Shown here one piece after another: positions 1 through 7,949 of a stretch of 64,000 nt of DNA. This stretch comes from Paraburkholderia solitsugae (GTDB lineage: Bacteria > Pseudomonadota > Gammaproteobacteria > Burkholderiales > Burkholderiaceae), in assembly GCF_013177695.1 (NCBI RefSeq), contig NZ_WOEY01000158.1, forward strand, positions 1 to 64,000, given 5' to 3'. Each line of letters starts with the position of its first letter. Positions within the stretch are counted from its first letter, which is position 1. The notes beneath the pieces were generated by a model. The model searched no databases and had not been told where the DNA came from. It worked only from the letters and a program-made list of their open reading frames with translations. A program made the translations under genes and the position numbers.

Positions 1-148
1 CAGCGTCATGGTCGTGACAGGCGACCCGCCGCCCGGCCGTGGACAACCCGCGACTCAACACTCCCGGGAGGTTCAACATCACACTAAACCCAACTGCAAA
101 TCTGTCCGTTGAACCGGGTCAATCTCAGCAATCTCGTTGATTGCTGAA

Positions 149-496
149 ATGGACCAAGCCCTTGATTACGGTTGCGCGGAAGTCGCAGCGGAGGAAATTA
201 TGACGAAGCTGGAGCAGTTCGCTCCGCTGTTAATAGCCGACGTCACCCACAGCGGTCTTCGCGAACAATTGCTGGCACACATCGGCACGTACAGTCACGT
301 GCGAACAATCGCGCCGGAGTGGCTAGACCTTGAAACATACCTTGAGTCACACAGAAAGGTATTCTTTGAGGACGTTCTTTACATATTGGACGCCGACGAG
401 TGGAGCGAGTCGCATCCGGCGTTCTACTCGTTGATTATGTCTATCGCGCCTGCGGTAGAACGTATTCTGGACGACCGCTTCAGTATTCCGTTCTGA
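149..496 (+). CDS. Hypothetical acidic protein, 115 aa
   Basis: I do not recognise this protein. The ATG at 149 is chosen over the in-frame TTG at 137, although neither has a clear ribosome binding site. The product is acidic, soluble, without signal peptide or membrane segment, and its amino acid mix (leucine-rich helices, several Trp and Tyr, little low complexity) looks like a real folded protein rather than an antisense artefact. It stands alone, 160 bp from the end of the convergent HU gene. Nothing in the neighbourhood suggests a function. Moderate to low confidence that it is expressed. Confidence 0.45.
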   Translation: MDQALDYGCAEVAAEEIMTKLEQFAPLLIADVTHSGLREQLLAHIGTYSHVRTIAPEWLDLETYLESHRKVFFEDVLYILDADEWSESHPAFYSLIMSIAPAVERILDDRFSIPF

Positions 497-655
497 GGTA
501 AGCGTCGCGTCAAGCGCGCCACGGTTGCGGAATGACTACGGCGTGTAGCAAGGCTTCCGCGTCGAACCATGAGGCGGACACACTTGCCCGGGACAAAAGC
601 GCCATGGCCTGTGGCGCGAGGTTGCATCCTCACGCCGGGCCAGGGGCGCAGGTCC

Positions 656-931
656 TTAACGATTAACCGCGTCCTTGAAAACCTTGCCTGCGGTGAATTT
701 CACGGTTTTCGCTGCCGCAATCTGGATTTCCTGACCGGTTGCAGGATTGCGTCCGGTCCGCGCCGCGCGCGTGCCTTGGCTAAACGAGCCAAATCCGATC
801 AGCTGCACAGTGTCCCCCGCGGCCACAGCCTTGCTCACAACCTTGAGGACTGCATCAATCGTCTCACCAGTTGAGGCCTTGCTTGCGCCGGTTGCAGATG
901 CGACTGCGTCGATGAGTTCTTGTTTGTTCAT
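656..931 (-). CDS. HU-family DNA-binding protein
   Basis: Small basic histone-like protein of 91 residues that bends and compacts DNA as a dimer. The start is the ATG at 931 (MNKQELIDAV), which is the standard HU N-terminus; an upstream in-frame ATG would add 19 residues not found in the family. The beta-arm signature GRNPATGQEI is present near residue 60, preceded by the GFGSF turn. The length is typical of HU (about 90). It lies beside a DNA methyltransferase pair at the left of the island, so it may be an accessory HU paralogue rather than the housekeeping copy; the sequence alone cannot tell. The family call is secure. Confidence 0.93.
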   Translation of the reverse strand: MNKQELIDAVASATGASKASTGETIDAVLKVVSKAVAAGDTVQLIGFGSFSQGTRAARTGRNPATGQEIQIAAAKTVKFTAGKVFKDAVNR

Positions 932-1040
932 TCGAAAAACCCCATTTTTATAAAAAAGATACTTACTCAAATCGGTACTGTACATCACCGGATTGCAATT
1001 CGGCCATCACTTCGAGACAGGGACAATCTCTCCTTTCCGA

Positions 1041-1891
1041 TTACTGGCCAAACACTGCCAGAAGTTCCGCGACCTTGCCTCTCGCGCCACTGGAGGCACT
1101 CACCGAACGGCGCACCGAAAAATCCATTATTTTGGCACCTGAGTACAGTTGACGTGCCGCGACACAATCATGGTTCGAAATTGCTACGGGGATACCTCTG
1201 TCCGCTAGCTCCCTTGCCATGTCCGCAAGCTCGCGCTGTCGGTCGAAGCTGAACTCTCCGGGACTGTCGGCTCGAAAGCTCGCGACGCCATCACGGTCAA
1301 GATACGGCGGGTCGCAATAGACGACATCACCGGGTCTCGCCATCCGCATCACAGAAGCAAAGTCAGCATGTGCGAACGTCGCTCGCTGTCCCTTTTTTGC
1401 GAAGCTCAGGATTTCCTCTCGGGGAAGCTCGGGACGCAGACATGATGCCCATAGGGGACGTTGAATTGACCTGACCGGTTGTATCTGCACAGTCCGTTAA
1501 AGCCGAATCTGTTCAGGTAAAGGAACTGTGCTGCCCGAAGAAGCCCCTCCTTCGCTTCGTTGAACGCGCTGCGTATCTCAAGGAACCGTTCCTGGGAGCG
1601 ATAGCTTTCGCTAAAGAACGGCAACGCCATCTCAATGAACTGCTCTGGCTGCTCCGCCACCGTGCGATACAGCTCAATCAAATGTGAATTGCTATCGCCA
1701 AGCAGATAGTCAGAGAAATTCGTTCCAAGGAACACCGCACCACCTCCAACAAAAGGCTCGACGAGCCTGTTCCCATGCGGTAACGCGGGAAGGAGTTGCG
1801 CTAGAAGCCGAGACTTGCTCCCCACCCACTTCAGGGGGGGCTTGGCGGCCTTGGCGGACTTTTCTGTTTGTGACGCTGGATGGATTTGCAT
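1041..1891 (-). pseudogene. Dam-type N6-adenine DNA methyltransferase, frameshifted
   Basis: Class D12 adenine-N6 methyltransferase split into two overlapping frames. The upstream part (1406..1891) starts with MQIHPASQTEK, carries the KWVGSKSRLL entry and SAM-binding motif VEPFVGGGAVF, and runs to FNVPYG. The downstream part (from about 1440 to 1041) carries the catalytic DPPY motif (VVYCDPPYLD) and the C-terminal helices. The two parts join without loss of conserved sequence if one base is restored near 1438-1442, so this is a single 1-nt deletion. Together they give about 284 residues, normal for Dam. As it stands no full-length enzyme would be made. The gene is divergent from the cytosine methyltransferase at 2076 with 184 bp between them, as in a compact modification module. 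A sequencing error is the alternative. Confidence 0.85.
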
Positions 1892-2075
1892 CCAACGTCA
1901 AGGAAGTCGGGTTTAGCCTTTTCCTCCCCGATACCTATCAGCATCAGCCCGCGATGCGCGTGTCTATGCAAGATCAACCAGCAGTATCAATTCAATTGCT
2001 GGCCACGCATTTTCGGTACGTGACGCGGATAAAACCTGCTGCTTACACCTGTTTCCACTTCAACGAGGAAACAGA
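1892..2075. promoter_or_regulatory. Divergent intergenic region between the two methyltransferase genes
   Basis: The 184 bp between the divergent adenine and cytosine methyltransferase genes must hold both promoters. It contains an imperfect inverted repeat centred near 1990 (CCAGCA 13 nt apart from TGCTGG), which could be a control-protein or autoregulatory site. No clear -35/-10 pair was identified on either strand. Inference only. Confidence 0.3.
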
Positions 2076-3410
2076 ATGTCAGTGCAAGGTAGCCAAAAGC
2101 AAAACGAACTCAATGTCGTCGAACTCTTCGCCGGCGTAGGAGGATTCCGGTTGGGCCTTGAAGCAGTTCACGGTAGACCATATACGGTCACACTTAGCAA
2201 TCAATTTGAGCCATCAAAGAAGAAACAGCATGCAAGCGAAATCTACACAGCTCATTGGCCGTACGACGTGCACATTAACGAAGACATCGCTAAATTGCTT
2301 GAGTCGTCGACGGGACAGCAAGCTATTCGTGACGCGAAGCCAGACCTGGTCGTCGGCGGTTTTCCCTGTCAAGACTACAGCGTCGCTCGACCTTTGTCGC
2401 AATCACGCGGACTCGAGGGTAGAAAGGGCGTTCTCTTCTGGTCGATTACGAAGCTGCTGGAGCAACGTTCGGCTGACGGCGAGCCAGTGCCGTACCTCAT
2501 ACTGGAGAACGTCGACCGCCTTCTGTCATCACCGGCGCCATCGCGCGGAAGAGACTTCGCCGTCGTTCTGTCTGCCCTTCATTCCCTTGGCTACGCCGTG
2601 GAATGGCGTGTGATTAATGCATCCGACTATGGATATCCTCAGCGGCGCCGTCGCGTGTTTATCGTCGCTTACCACACCACCACAGCTCTCCACGGTCGGG
2701 TAAAGGCAGCTGCAAACAGGCAGAACGGCGAATGGCATTCCGAGGGGGTACTGAACGCTGCCCTTCCCAACGTACTTTGCAGTGAACTCGATGGGTACGC
2801 GCCGGCGCTTACAGTTCAAGCCGACCCCTTCAACGAGCAGCTTAGCTATCGTCAGCTCTCGAACGGGAAAAGTCGCTTCGCTAACTCTGGTTTCATGTGC
2901 GAAGGTCACGTGTGGACGTGCGCAGCACGCGTAGAAGATATCGAAGATTTCACCCAATTTACAGGTAGCACTGCGCCTCTCACATTGGGAGACGTCATAG
3001 ATAAAACTGGCCTTGTTCCGACGGATTTTTACGTCAAGCCAGAATCAGAGCCAGCCTGGCGTGCAGCGAAAGGCGCAAAAACCATCGCTCGAGAAAAGAA
3101 TGGCTTCGCCTACGACTACTCGGAAGGCAGCATGGCCTTTCCCGACCCGTTGAGCAAACCTGCACGAACAATTATCACCTCAGAAGGCGGTACCACGCCA
3201 TCGCGCACCAAACACTGTGTTCGCGAGAAGTCTGGGCTTCTGCGCAGACTCACACCCGAAGAGCTAGAGGAACTGATGGGTTTTCCTCGCGGATTCACCG
3301 ACTTCCCGAGAGTCTCCGCAACCACCCGCGCGATGCTGATGGGCAATGCGCTCGTAGTCGGTATTGTCACTCGAATCGGCACGGCCCTATACAAGGCGGT
3401 CCAGGACTAG
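2076..3410 (+). CDS. DNA (cytosine-5-)-methyltransferase
   Basis: C5-cytosine methyltransferase of 444 residues that transfers a methyl group from SAM to cytosine in duplex DNA. Motif I (ELFAGVGGFRLGLE) is at about residues 16-29, motif IV with the nucleophilic Cys (VVGGFPCQDYS) at about 91-101, motif VI ENVD at about 143, motif VIII QRRRRVFIV at about 188, and motif X (LMGNALVVGIV) at the C-terminus. All catalytic motifs are intact. The region between motifs VIII and IX, the target-recognition domain, is long. The gene is divergent from the broken adenine methyltransferase, with a GIY-YIG nuclease-like remnant 600 bp downstream, so it may be a surviving half of a restriction-modification or solitary methylation module. 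No intact cognate restriction gene is visible. Confidence 0.93.
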   Translation: MSVQGSQKQNELNVVELFAGVGGFRLGLEAVHGRPYTVTLSNQFEPSKKKQHASEIYTAHWPYDVHINEDIAKLLESSTGQQAIRDAKPDLVVGGFPCQDYSVARPLSQSRGLEGRKGVLFWSITKLLEQRSADGEPVPYLILENVDRLLSSPAPSRGRDFAVVLSALHSLGYAVEWRVINASDYGYPQRRRRVFIVAYHTTTALHGRVKAAANRQNGEWHSEGVLNAALPNVLCSELDGYAPALTVQADPFNEQLSYRQLSNGKSRFANSGFMCEGHVWTCAARVEDIEDFTQFTGSTAPLTLGDVIDKTGLVPTDFYVKPESEPAWRAAKGAKTIAREKNGFAYDYSEGSMAFPDPLSKPARTIITSEGGTTPSRTKHCVREKSGLLRRLTPEELEELMGFPRGFTDFPRVSATTRAMLMGNALVVGIVTRIGTALYKAVQD

Positions 3411-3663
3411 AGGTTGAGACGCGGAACGCTTAGTTGCAGTCTGGTTCGCCGTCGCGAACTCACACGAATCGCGACGACACGCCAGCTCTGTGCCCACGTT
3501 CGGTTTTCGCTATCTCGTATGGCCCGAGACCCGTGGACGCCGGAAGGTTCCTCGAGTCACCCTTGACCGCAAGCCTTGAAATCGACCGAACGGCTAAAAA
3601 CGATCGATACACAGATTCTCTTCTTGCCCGGCATGCCCGTGCCGAATCCTAAAGGTCAATACA

Positions 3664-4002
3664 ATGTCGTCATCAAAATACACAATCAAGCTGTACACCA
3701 ATCGGTCTTCCGAGTTTAACGCTGTTGAGCGAGCCTTCTACTACGCGGTTCGCTTGCTTGCAAGATTGGACACGTCGTGTGCGCCAGGCAAACCTATCGT
3801 CACCCCGGACGCCATCGTCTGGGCGGTCGAAAAACTGAAACCGTCTCTCGTTACGCCCTTGCGCGAAGCAGGTCAGACAGACGAGCTGGTTGGACTTCTG
3901 CGCCGTTACTGCTCTCTGCGCCAAATCGCAGAAAAGCTCCGCATCGAAGAGTACATCTCATATTGTGAAGAATGCGGAGTCCCCGCGGATAGCGGAGGCT
4001 AG
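3664..4002 (+). CDS. Hypothetical protein, 112 aa
   Basis: Unrecognised small protein. The ATG at 3664 follows an AAAGG-like ribosome binding site about 9 nt upstream. The product is helical and mildly basic and ends with a CEECG cysteine pair that may bind metal, though two more ligands are not obvious. It overlaps the antisense extension of the decayed GIY-YIG gene; in the overlap this plus-strand frame looks more protein-like, and homology of the GIY-YIG frame appears to stop before it. Function unknown; it lies between the cytosine methyltransferase and the nuclease remnant. Confidence 0.45.
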   Translation: MSSSKYTIKLYTNRSSEFNAVERAFYYAVRLLARLDTSCAPGKPIVTPDAIVWAVEKLKPSLVTPLREAGQTDELVGLLRRYCSLRQIAEKLRIEEYISYCEECGVPADSGG

Positions 4003-4022
4003 ACGTCGGGTCTGATGTGAGC

Positions 4023-4533
4023 TTGGTCAACGGTTCAAACGCGAGGTGACCCAGACATGCAAGGAGAGCACGGCTCGTTTCGAAAATTTCGAGGCAGTCG
4101 GCAACCAACGGCGGCGGAGTGTGCGACCTCATACCCTCGTTCGCGTTCTCGGTTTCGTATCTGCCGACTCTCTTTGCCTCCTGTATAAACAAAGATTCAA
4201 GGAACAAGGCGTGAGTGGATGTAAGACTCTCGGTACGTGTCGTCAGGACGAGCACCTTCTCCCAGAAATCTTTCTCCTTGTTATGAGCAGCGAGACGCTT
4301 TCGGACGTCACCACTCTGGCCAACATAGAGGCGCTTTCCTGGCCCATCGTCTCGTTCGCCTACGAGAAAATATAACGCCAACTGCTCGCTTTCCCTCATG
4401 TTCAAAAAATCCGCCAGCAGACTTCGTGGAACTTCTATGACTTGAACGATACGCGTTGTGATTTCCGTGATACGGATACCACGGGGGTCGCCCCCGGCAA
4501 AAAGATTTGGATGGTCTGCGGTCGATGGATCAT
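4023..4533 (-). pseudogene. GIY-YIG nuclease-family protein, frameshifted and truncated
   Basis: Remnant of a protein with a GIY-YIG-like nuclease domain. The true start is probably the ATG at 4533: its frame reads MIHRPQTIQIFLPG and then leaves the frame at a run of five C (4491-4495 on the plus strand). The neighbouring frame continues with GGDPRGIRITEITTRIVQ and then LALYFLVGERDDGPGKRLYVGQ in separate stretches, the GIY-YIG core with the usual VGQ and R residues. One extra base in the homopolymer would restore the frame. Family-like sequence ends near 4023 (CLGHLAFEPL), where a longer C-terminal domain would be expected, so the 3' end also appears lost. Not expected to be functional. Confidence 0.75.
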
Positions 4534-4820
4534 TGCGATGCTAGGCTGATTAGCTGGGCGTTCCCAGCTCAGGCACCGAAGCAATGCTTCTGTGTCGATA
4601 CAGTCGAATAGCCAGCGCTTTTATCCGTCGGCCCAGCCACATCCCAAAGAGACTATGAAACAGGCGGTGATTTTGGGCGCACCGGGAGCCAGAGGACCTT
4701 TTGGAAATCCACGCTGGTTCGCCCGGTGATTCCAACAGCGCCAAAGTAACTAACCCTTTCGATGTAACGAAACCAAATCTGTTGACCCACCACGGACCCA
4801 AGCTAAACCAAATGCCTACA
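4534..4820. other. Gap without recognised gene
   Basis: About 290 bp between the GIY-YIG remnant and the leader hairpin of the next gene. A minus-strand frame of 83 codons (4550-4801) exists but has no ribosome binding site or recognisable motif, and I do not call it. Confidence 0.4.
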
Positions 4821-4844
4821 CGTCTCCTGACATCACCGGAGACG
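4821..4844 (+). promoter_or_regulatory. Leader hairpin that covers the ribosome binding site
   Basis: Perfect 7-bp inverted repeat, CGTCTCC at 4821-4827 and GGAGACG at 4838-4844, with a 10-nt loop. The right arm contains the GGAG Shine-Dalgarno sequence, 8 nt before the ATG at 4849. Folding in mRNA would hide the site. Insertion sequences often use such hairpins to block translation from read-through transcripts, which would suit the transposase-like domain of the following gene. The hairpin is seen directly; the role is inferred. Confidence 0.55.
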
Positions 4845-4848
4845 TTTT

Positions 4849-5874
4849 ATGTGGCTAGATCGATTTGAGCGGGTGGACGGCAAATTGACGCTGGTCGGCC
4901 TTGATAAGTTAGGTCGGGCTAGATACCTTCCCCCGATGCAGGTGTATAAGTCCAGGCCGGGCGACAGCCTTTCCGCGGCAATAACGCTGAGGACTTCGTT
5001 CTGCGATTGGGAACGAGCGTCATCGCGCGAATACGCAGCAGCTGTTGGTATCGAATCAGACGTGACAGAGCACCATGAAACGTTTCTCATATTGACTGGC
5101 CGCACGCGAATTGTGCTTCCAGCGTGGCTACTTCAACGTACCATGTTCGGCCCCTACAACTGCATCACGGAATTCCTCTACGTACCGAACGGGCTGGAGC
5201 AATTTTGTTCGCCGATTTTCGATGGCAATGAATTTACGGTAGGGATTGTGCCTCGAAAAGAACTTGGGAAAGCGAGGAAAACAGCCGAGCTTGCGCAAAG
5301 AATGGAATGGCTTTATGCCTATCCGACTGCATACCGCGCATGGAACAGCGTTTATCGCTTCGCATCTTCCGGAAGAATTGGTTTCGAGCTTCCCAATGCC
5401 GAAGTGCTGCTTTCCGTACACGGAAAGCATGCGGGAGATACTTTCTACGCTACCAGCGTTGACATTCTTGAACTCAATCCGCTCGAACGTCCCCTTGAGT
5501 GGGCAAAAATTGACCGGGAAAGCTACGTCTTTTCCAGCGGAAACATACAGTACATGATTGCAAGCAAGACCCGCGATTCTCGCTTGATTCCGATTAACAA
5601 CGAATGGGACATGACTGACCAGGAATGGGCCCTCATTGAGCCGGTCGCGTCGTATCGCCGGCTCGCTGATCGCCCTGGCCGACCATCCGGATATTCGCTT
5701 CGGGACGTGGTAAATGGCGTCATACTCAAGATGGGGACGGGAATTTCGTGGAGCGAACTCTGGAATCAACGTACGGGCTTCTCAGTAAGCCCGATGCTCT
5801 ACAAGCGAATGAAGGCTGATGGCCGCTGGGACAAGATTGTTGAGGTCCTTGCCGATAGTAGACAGAAGGCCTGA
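4849..5874 (+). CDS. Protein with unknown N-terminal domain and DUF4096-like transposase C-terminus
   Basis: A 341-residue protein in two parts. Residues 1 to about 250 match nothing I recognise. From about residue 262 on (NEWDMTDQEWALIEP, then GRPSGYSLRDVVNGVI and SWSELWNQR) the sequence follows the DUF4096 pattern found at the N-terminus of IS5/IS4-type transposases, but the DDE catalytic region that normally follows is missing. It may be a DNA-binding accessory protein of a mobile element rather than a transposase. The start has a good GGAG site that is folded into a hairpin. A diverged second copy of the C-terminal third lies at 34780..35093, cut off by an ISL3 element. Confidence 0.65.
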   Translation: MWLDRFERVDGKLTLVGLDKLGRARYLPPMQVYKSRPGDSLSAAITLRTSFCDWERASSREYAAAVGIESDVTEHHETFLILTGRTRIVLPAWLLQRTMFGPYNCITEFLYVPNGLEQFCSPIFDGNEFTVGIVPRKELGKARKTAELAQRMEWLYAYPTAYRAWNSVYRFASSGRIGFELPNAEVLLSVHGKHAGDTFYATSVDILELNPLERPLEWAKIDRESYVFSSGNIQYMIASKTRDSRLIPINNEWDMTDQEWALIEPVASYRRLADRPGRPSGYSLRDVVNGVILKMGTGISWSELWNQRTGFSVSPMLYKRMKADGRWDKIVEVLADSRQKA

Positions 5875-6719
5875 ACGACAAGGCGCGGCGTAGCCAGAGT
5901 AGCGGACCGGCGAACGGAGCCCAGATATCAATCCACATCTGTCACGTAAGTTATCCTTGATGTCGTCTCATATCTTATCGCGAGTATCGGATGCTTCAAT
6001 TGGTTTGAACGACCACTGAAGCTTCGACGAGGACCTCGGCGCGTTGAATGATGCTCGCGCTATCTGCTGACGCACCGCGTATTCGCAGGTCTTGGATTGC
6101 CTGCGAGTCCGGGATAGTAGTGTCTTCCAGAATTGCAGCAAACATGCGCCATTGCGGCAGATCCGTGATGCCAATTATGTCGATCACGAATTCGCAGTTG
6201 CGCGGCTATGCGTCCTAGAGCAGTTCGCCTACCGCATCGTCGATTCGCGCGACGTTGAGCTCGCCCTTCATCGCTCATCAGGTCTAGACGTAAAATTAGA
6301 TGGCGTGAAGCAACACCATCTGACTCCAGCCCCTCCACGCTTATCGTCATAAAGTCTCCGACGAGCGCGAAAGCTTGCAACGTGAGTGCTGTACGAGCAC
6401 CTGTCAAGACGGCGCTCGTGCAACGCTTACCCAGCACTTATTGCCCGTTTATGCGCTGGCCAAGCGTGCACGATCGCTGGATATGTGAAGGTAACAGGAA
6501 TCATGTTCTCGAAGGAGTACTGGCAACCAGCTAACTCGAAGCCTAGACGTATGGATGGGCCATTCGTGCGAGCGACAACGCAAGAATGTGTCCTGCATAC
6601 CAGTTTTGGGCCATACCACATACTCAGATTCGCATGTTTTGATGTTGTCTATTCGCCATCAGAGAGTTAGTTTCGAGAAGGAACGGCTCGCAGGATCAAG
6701 GTAAGTGGTGGCCGCCAGA
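5875..6719. other. Gap with decayed coding remnants
   Basis: About 845 bp with no intact gene. On the minus strand a 63-codon stretch at 5996-6187 (begins MIDIIGITDLPQ) reads like real protein, and a frame further upstream (about 6220-6275, MKGELNVARIDDAV) would run into it but for two stop codons. This looks like a broken short gene. On the plus strand 6386-6670 is open but has no ribosome binding site or family resemblance. Confidence 0.35.
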
Positions 6720-7847
6720 CTAGATGAACGTTGCCTCAGGCGGAAGGCGATTCGCGTATTCGTCGCCACGGTCCTTTGCCGATCGATGAACAACCGGCGC
6801 GCCACCCATGTTTCGCCGGCCAAAAAGGTTCATGCGCCATTCGTTGGATTGCCTTTCGTCATTCCAGTGAAGCTTTGGAACAAACTCGGCGACCCACCAC
6901 GGCACAGTAAGTGACTTGTGCAACTTGGCTTTCGGGTCTGGCCTTGCATACCCTCCTCCGTTGTAGCCCAAAACTAGTGCGCATTTTTTCTCGTCGATCA
7001 GCAGATCGTTCGCGACACCCTCTTCGAGCATCCATTGAAGAGCAATCTTAGACAGTCCGCTCTCTGATTCCGGGTACCCTCCACCAACGTCACCGTGCAC
7101 ACCAGGAAACCATATTTGCTTCATGTCCTTAGGTCCGCCATTCCCTGATGTCAAACTTGGGGTCCATAGATTTGAGCGGAAGAAAGCTCTGCGCTCGTCA
7201 ATCGCTATCGCGTGCCGCCCTACTTGGATCGCCGGATTGCTAGCTGTATAAGGTAGGCTTAGGGGATTGGCGATCCATCCGATCGAGCTGACTGTATCCC
7301 AAATACCGACAAAATGAGGATTGCATTCAGCGACGGAAAACGTGCGCTTAAACTCGCATGCGAGGTCGAAGTAATCGCGCACTTTTCTTTCATTTTCCAC
7401 CGTGACGCCGTCTTTTTCTCGTTTCTTCAAGGAATGGATTGCCCACAACATCCGAATAGCGTATGGCACAAGAGGTTCGTTCCCCTTACCGATGACGCCG
7501 TACATATATAGCAGGGACGCAAGTGCGCGGACAGTATAAGCCCCCCGACTGAAGCCGAAGAGGAAGACTTTGTCTCCCGAATCGAAGTTGTTGATGATGA
7601 ACACATATGCATCGCGGATATCGTCCTGCAGACCGTATCCAAATGCTAGTCCAGCGGTTTGCGCAATGAAAGCACTGGTACGACTAAGCGCGCCAGGCGG
7701 TGCCATCGTGCCTATGCCAGCGTGATAGAACGCTGCTTGATGATCTCGATCTTTAATAAGCGTCGAGAAGAGCTTGACGACATTTGTTCTGTCACGTTTG
7801 AACTCGTTGGCAGTTCCGTCGCAGCAAAGCACGATGTTCTTGGACAT
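6720..7847 (-). CDS. DUF2235 alpha/beta-hydrolase
   Basis: A 375-residue protein of the DUF2235 family, the fold that includes Tle1-type phospholipase effectors. It opens with the typical NIVLCCDGTANE strand. The nucleophile elbow GFSRGAY has Ser at residue 100, the acidic residue is probably in FVGIWDTVSS near 180, and the His is probably in GVHGDVGGGY near 255, so the triad looks complete. There is no signal peptide. It is the third gene of a minus-strand group, 102 bp downstream of the MBL-fold gene, which suggests a shared transcript with the protease fusion. Hydrolysis of lipid or another ester is the family expectation; here the companions suggest a conflict or defence effector rather than a secreted toxin. 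No VgrG or immunity gene is nearby. Confidence 0.85.
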   Translation of the reverse strand: MSKNIVLCCDGTANEFKRDRTNVVKLFSTLIKDRDHQAAFYHAGIGTMAPPGALSRTSAFIAQTAGLAFGYGLQDDIRDAYVFIINNFDSGDKVFLFGFSRGAYTVRALASLLYMYGVIGKGNEPLVPYAIRMLWAIHSLKKREKDGVTVENERKVRDYFDLACEFKRTFSVAECNPHFVGIWDTVSSIGWIANPLSLPYTASNPAIQVGRHAIAIDERRAFFRSNLWTPSLTSGNGGPKDMKQIWFPGVHGDVGGGYPESESGLSKIALQWMLEEGVANDLLIDEKKCALVLGYNGGGYARPDPKAKLHKSLTVPWWVAEFVPKLHWNDERQSNEWRMNLFGRRNMGGAPVVHRSAKDRGDEYANRLPPEATFI

Positions 7848-7949
7848 TCCAGTCTCTCTGAAGTCTCCGGTCTATCAAGGCATCTTCAACCTACGTTGTC
7901 TTCTCCAATATGATTTGGGCCTGAATGCCAGTGCACATGACGAGACACC

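Noticed and set aside
3434..3652. Possible 72-codon gene after the cytosine methyltransferase
   Set aside because: No ribosome binding site, no recognisable sequence, composition like non-coding DNA.
6720..7847. Calling the DUF2235 protein a type VI secretion effector
   Set aside because: No VgrG, PAAR, adaptor or immunity gene is nearby; the operon partners are a protease and an MBL-fold enzyme.
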